64,000 bases of DNA from Bacteroidales bacterium (GTDB lineage Bacteria; Bacteroidota; Bacteroidia; Bacteroidales; GCA-2748055): assembly GCA_023138875.1 (NCBI GenBank), contig JAGLOO010000027.1, positions 1 to 64,000 of the forward strand, in the 5' to 3' direction. Under the pieces are notes generated by a model. It was not told the DNA's origin. It saw nothing but the letters and a program-made list of their open reading frames with translations, and did no database searches. The translations under genes were made by a program, and so were the position numbers. Positions 62,701-64,000 of the stretch are shown here, piece by piece. The first letter of the stretch is position 1. The number at the start of each line of letters is the position of its first letter.

Positions 62701-64000
62701 GTTCAGGTTTGAGTTCATGGCAGATAAAGTGAACAACCAGTATGACGGCGTCGCCGTGGATGATGTACGGATCATTGAAGCACCGCAGGATATTGATGTG
62801 CTGGAAATACTTGATCCGGTGACGGCCTGTGAACTTAGTGCGGACCAGACATTTACCCTGCGGCTGAGGAATTCTGGCATTACGGATTTACAGTCAGGTG
62901 ATTCCATAAAAGCAGGTTATTATATTGACAGGTCCGGAGAGATCCAGACTGCAGAGGAAACCCTTATCCTGACTCAGTCTTTGCCGGTGGGCAACACACA
63001 GGATTTCTCCATGTCCACCCAATTTGACTACAGCAGGAGCGGTGATTACCAGACTGAGGTCTACATCATGAATGCAAATCCACACTTTTATCAGGCCACA
63101 TCCAATGATACGGTGTCCCGGTTAATACGTGTCAATAAACCGGCAGTTGATCTGGGTGAGAATATTTCAACGGTCCAACCCGATACGGTGGTCCTGAGGG
63201 CTTATTCGGGTGTTGCAGGTCAGACTTATCTGTGGCAGGACAGCTCAACCGACTCACTCTATCATGTGAGCACGGATGGAACCTATTACGTGAGGGTAAC
63301 CAACGGTATAGACTGTGTAGCCTCCGATACCGTTCAGGTTATGCAGCTGATCGCCGATGTTGGTGTGAGTGAACTCATTGCTCCTGTCTCCGCATGTGAG
63401 CTGGGAGATCAGTTGCCCATAGAAATCATCATCCGGAATTTTGGTACGGACACGGTGGAAGTGAATGACACCATTTTTGTATATGGTGAGATCAACCACT
63501 CCTACTTCTTCTATGATACCATTGTGATCAACGTACCATTTATTCCGGGGGAAACCATGGATTTCACTTATTCGGAGAGATTTGACTTCTCTGCACCGGG
63601 GAGCTATCAGATGAAACTTTACACGAAGCATAAGGAGGATATTAATGACCAGAATGATACACTGCAACACAACCTTGAGGTATACGGTTATCCTGATATT
63701 GACCTGGGGCCGGATACAGTGGTACTGGAGTCTGAGTACGTTCTCTCTGCACCTCCGGGGTATTTTGAATACCTGTGGCAGGATGGATCAGCGCTGGAAA
63801 CATTCACGGTCAATCAGCCCGGACAGGGATTCTATTATGTTACAGTAAGCGATGTCAATCAATGTACAAGCTCTGATTCAGTGTATGTGACACTTAATGT
63901 GTTGGATGTGACACTTGATCAGATCCTTTCTCCTGCAACATCATGTGAATTATCCGAATCCATTACGGTTTCGGCCAGGATCAGAAATGCCGGGAACCAG
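59777..64000 (+). CDS. Giant multidomain secreted protein (partial, runs off the right edge)
   Basis: An open frame of 1408 codons starts at ATG 59777 and is still open at 64000. It begins with a signal peptide (MKIFKVALVVLFCYPILSTE). Several MAM/jelly-roll-like domains follow, each starting with EDFE or EGFE and ending in GWNIDDIYLTG-type strands. From ~62800 there are CARDB-like repeats (ILDPVTACELS, LIAPVSACELG, ILSPATSCELS) about 550-570 bp apart, alternating with Ig-like modules (TYLWQDSSTDS, EYLWQDGS). One MAM-like domain appears nested inside another (61865-62392). It is probably surface-exposed and T9SS-exported, but the C-terminal signal lies outside the window. Divergent from the PKD protein. 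Confidence 0.88.
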   Translation, partial: MKIFKVALVVLFCYPILSTESQVYLTEGFETGAKPDGWTEETVSGNEPWRYRNGGHSPNDNNWQIPPEQEDITRNPPAAHEGTFNAIFFKQGDNNERTKLITPALDLLGGTSIELSFYLCQIPWTFEGTTGWDVLRVYYKVSQDDPWVLIHEYLDPLYEWELQKLVLPNPSETYYVAFEGHTRWGYGTCIDNISVEETGSQPLYIGEIDFEQPFADFSPSGAPNVPLLRVDFKVFGNTDSAMLDHIHFTSLNTSDSDLQSNGVKLYSTTTQTFSTQNPLGSPTDFVSGIASFTGLSYSLPPGQSYLWLAYDVDINATHGNILDVMVAANGIMANDTLYPTLDESPNGERMVYETRYLEDFEGVHNWTLTGEFEVNTPNGMGGTPGNSNPSDAFSGTMALGTDLSGLGSNPYHYEPGLSESSSYLATSPLVDALYYKNLNLFFRRYLNIEVWDQASIQISTDDGTSWNTIWESNSYFSDFQWIQEQVAIPDDYARTDQLKMRYQLGPTDGLNNYSGWNIDDIYLTGEFISKDVGVSEWICPLSGSGHTASDSVTVRIRNYGGAEITEPVAVAYSFDGGSTWTVDHMTENIPVGGSLIFTFPSRVNLTEPGLKPSVLAKTALPGDQYASNDLVTTQLYIVPTYVPPYMEDFESDDGYWRSMGNSTWEYGTPAGSVIDGASSGTSSWATGLTQQYGDLITQKNRTIFEDDFETDQGWTFNAEFEREIPSNMNLPYFAYSGYYCLGTDLSGQGTSPYNYENGITPGTANTATSPAFDVSNFSNLTVSFASWISIQNGDSIKLELSPDNGSTWYTLWKNSEGGIMETDFQFREYPVHDSLSYSNALRFRFSLFHSSASGPVAEGWNIDDFVLTGDLIDSDPGYLSTPSYDLTGLANPVFEARLWVDTEQDVDGTTLFYSLDDGVIWTAVTNSSGYDEYWNWYTGKAVEALSLNGWSGQSGGWMTVRHLLPAALLNQANVQFRFEFMADKVNNQYDGVAVDDVRIIEAPQDIDVLEILDPVTACELSADQTFTLRLRNSGITDLQSGDSIKAGYYIDRSGEIQTAEETLILTQSLPVGNTQDFSMSTQFDYSRSGDYQTEVYIMNANPHFYQATSNDTVSRLIRVNKPAVDLGENISTVQPDTVVLRAYSGVAGQTYLWQDSSTDSLYHVSTDGTYYVRVTNGIDCVASDTVQVMQLIADVGVSELIAPVSACELGDQLPIEIIIRNFGTDTVEVNDTIFVYGEINHSYFFYDTIVINVPFIPGETMDFTYSERFDFSAPGSYQMKLYTKHKEDINDQNDTLQHNLEVYGYPDIDLGPDTVVLESEYVLSAPPGYFEYLWQDGSALETFTVNQPGQGFYYVTVSDVNQCTSSDSVYVTLNVLDVTLDQILSPATSCELSESITVSARIRNAGNQ

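Noticed and set aside
1-64000. CRISPR array, tRNA, rRNA or prophage
   Set aside because: No regularly spaced short repeats, no cloverleaf-like or rRNA-like sequence and no phage structural or integrase genes were recognised on either strand.

Overview
This 64 kb window comes from a member of the Bacteroidota, probably a Bacteroidales/Marinilabiliales-like free-living lineage. Four things point there. The lpxC gene is fused to fabZ. The chromosomal orders HD-hydrolase/lpxD/lpxC-fabZ/lpxA and rimP-nusA-infB ... ruvA-sprA-gcvH are typical of the phylum. The type IX secretion (T9SS) translocon protein SprA occurs together with exported proteins carrying T9SS type A and type B C-terminal domains. 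Promoters match the phylum-specific TTTG / TAnnTTTG pattern, and Shine-Dalgarno sequences are mostly absent. No rRNA, tRNA, CRISPR array, transposase or integrase was recognised.

Region 1 (1-7003) is accessory DNA. It holds two MntA/HepT toxin-antitoxin pairs, an opine-dehydrogenase-like gene, an sdpR gene with a clear palindromic operator, an sdpI gene broken by a CT-dinucleotide frameshift, and a secreted PQQ-type beta-propeller protein. The striking structure is a series of three 5' fragments of yjbQ (2624-2782, 3528-3701, 4823-5017). They are interspersed with these cargo genes and lie upstream of the intact yjbQ (6578-7003). The fragments stop matching yjbQ at about the same codon (~49) and continue into a related non-yjbQ tail. 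In the left part, a 21-bp direct repeat flanks the first toxin-antitoxin pair, and a degenerate third copy follows the opine dehydrogenase. Together this looks like an array of inserted cassettes with reused boundaries.

Region 2 (7004-19911) is housekeeping. A leftward sufBCDSE-sufT-queG operon makes Fe-S clusters and ends in an Fe-S enzyme, queG. It is divergent from thiL. A leftward lipid A/fatty acid block follows: HD hydrolase, lpxD, lpxC-fabZ, lpxA.

Region 3 (20083-34054) runs rightward: rimP-nusA-infB (translation and transcription), ruvA (recombination), sprA (T9SS), gcvH (glycine cleavage) and a lipoprotein. A leader hairpin precedes rimP, and another hairpin contains the ruvA start codon.

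Region 4 (34091-50178) contains a TonB-dependent receptor, pdxA, a leucyl aminopeptidase, a 7TM histidine kinase, a SnoaL-like lipoprotein, a superoxide-reductase-like protein and a two-gene ABC-2 exporter. It then has a probable signalling module: an ABCG-like transporter with a long N-terminal cytoplasmic region, SiaB-like kinase, SiaC-like phosphoprotein and a SiaA-like SpoIIE phosphatase.

Region 5 (50372-64000) is dominated by exported proteins: a GH30 glycosidase with a T9SS type A tail, a Tat-type aldo/keto reductase, a 2148-residue IgGFc-binding/PKD-repeat protein with a T9SS type B tail, and a divergent giant multidomain surface protein that runs off the right edge (at least 1408 residues).
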